A stretch of 42,757 bases of DNA, from positions 1 through 42,757 of the forward strand of contig JAFVCC010000020.1 in the NCBI GenBank assembly GCA_017479485.1, written 5' to 3'. The notes below the pieces were generated by a model. The model was not told the origin of the DNA. It ran no database searches and saw nothing but the letters and a program-made list of their open reading frames with translations. The position numbers and the translations under genes are program-made. Shown here one piece after another: positions 42,379-42,757 of the stretch. Within the stretch, counting starts at the first letter, position 1. Every line of letters starts with the position of its first letter. The DNA comes from Bacilli bacterium (GTDB lineage: Bacteria > Bacillota_I > Bacilli_A > RFN20 > CAG-826).

Positions 42379-42757
42379 ATGAACAACCGCAAAGCTTTGC
42401 TCTTATGCCTTATTCCGTTAATGCTCTCCTGCGCGAATACGTCCTCTTCCCCTGCCGCGGCATCTAGTGTCGCCCCCGCTACTTCTAGCGGCACTCCAAC
42501 TGCATCCAGCGACGCTCCGGCCTCGTCCAGCAGCCCCGCCGCTTCATCAAGTAGCTCCGCTGCACCTAAGGGCGACTACCTTTTCTATCAACTCAAAGAA
42601 GGAGCAACCAAAGATGGCCTTGAAGGCGCCCCTTGGGTCAACTCCGTCAAGGAAGGCATCGCAGCCAAATTGGTCAAGCCGTCGCTAAAAGACGATTTCT
42701 ATCTTAACAAGACTTACGACATACAGATCACCGCGAAACTTGAGCCGGGCGACATTG
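42379..42757 (+). CDS. Lipoprotein, 5' part only (runs off the window)
   Basis: The ATG follows GGAGGTTTGCC. The first 18 residues form a lipoprotein signal (LIPLMLSC), then a Ser/Ala/Pro-rich linker to about residue 63. The folded part starts GDYLFYQLKEG and includes KPSLKDDFYLNKTYD. The DDFY segment recalls the N-terminus of M13 (PepO-like) metallopeptidases, but the catalytic part lies outside the window. The frame is open to the last base. Confidence 0.8.
   Translation, partial: MNNRKALLLCLIPLMLSCANTSSSPAAASSVAPATSSGTPTASSDAPASSSSPAASSSSSAAPKGDYLFYQLKEGATKDGLEGAPWVNSVKEGIAAKLVKPSLKDDFYLNKTYDIQITAKLEPGDI

Overview
The window (about 50% GC by eye, dense genes, clear Shine-Dalgarno sites, sigma-A-like promoters) looks like an uncultured gut or rumen Bacillota of the Bacilli/Erysipelotrichia kind. 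The markers are Ser-rich linkers after lipoprotein cysteines, InlB-type repeats joined to a Hint domain, a DUF4256 protein, an M18 aminopeptidase and CstA. I see no rRNA, tRNA or CRISPR array. The taxonomic guess is inference.

Layout. 1-840: a headless winged-helix gene fragment and a small repeat-bounded element resembling insertion-sequence ends. 866-2329: first copy of a roughly 1.46-kb structured RNA, minus strand. 2500-5495: a small + strand protein, then M18 aminopeptidase, a DEDDh exonuclease and a glutaredoxin-like protein on the minus strand. 5524-9455: an unknown cluster with a 465-aa protein carrying two HEPN-like Rx4H motifs, a tandem pair of unrecognised 333/335-aa paralogues and a 31-codon ORF. 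9498-10997: ZIP metal transporter and NERD-domain protein. 11035-13956: aldehyde dehydrogenase, SDR and a VUT/YhhQ-type transporter. 14149-15612: second copy of the structured RNA. 15786-17495: LOG-family protein and a divergent SDR. 17532-35292: one 17.8-kb minus-strand operon of nine genes. 35362-42757: esterase-like protein, DUF4256 protein, small membrane protein, M6-like metalloprotease lipoprotein, CstA and the start of another lipoprotein.

Two items stand out. First, the paired long RNA: each copy has a TTGAC(A/G)-N16-TATAGT promoter, about 1.46 kb without a convincing ORF, and a terminator. The copies differ in many stems, but the changes keep the pairing, and G-U pairs and GNRA loops fall on the minus strand. 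Many short hairpins share a UAAA loop. It could be a divergent known giant RNA (ROOL, GOLLD, OLE) but is about twice as long as most of them, so a new class is possible.

Second, the nine-gene operon: a ClpB-D2-like AAA+ ATPase, a small helical protein, a zinc-ribbon protein, a coiled-coil protein, an NrdG-like radical SAM enzyme, a large GTPase, a membrane-anchored GTPase-associated-like protein, a 1453-aa InlB-repeat/Hint surface protein and a transglutaminase-like protein. Genes are contiguous or overlapping, so they are probably made together. The combination recalls NTPase-centred conflict systems known from comparative genomics, but its function is not known to me.
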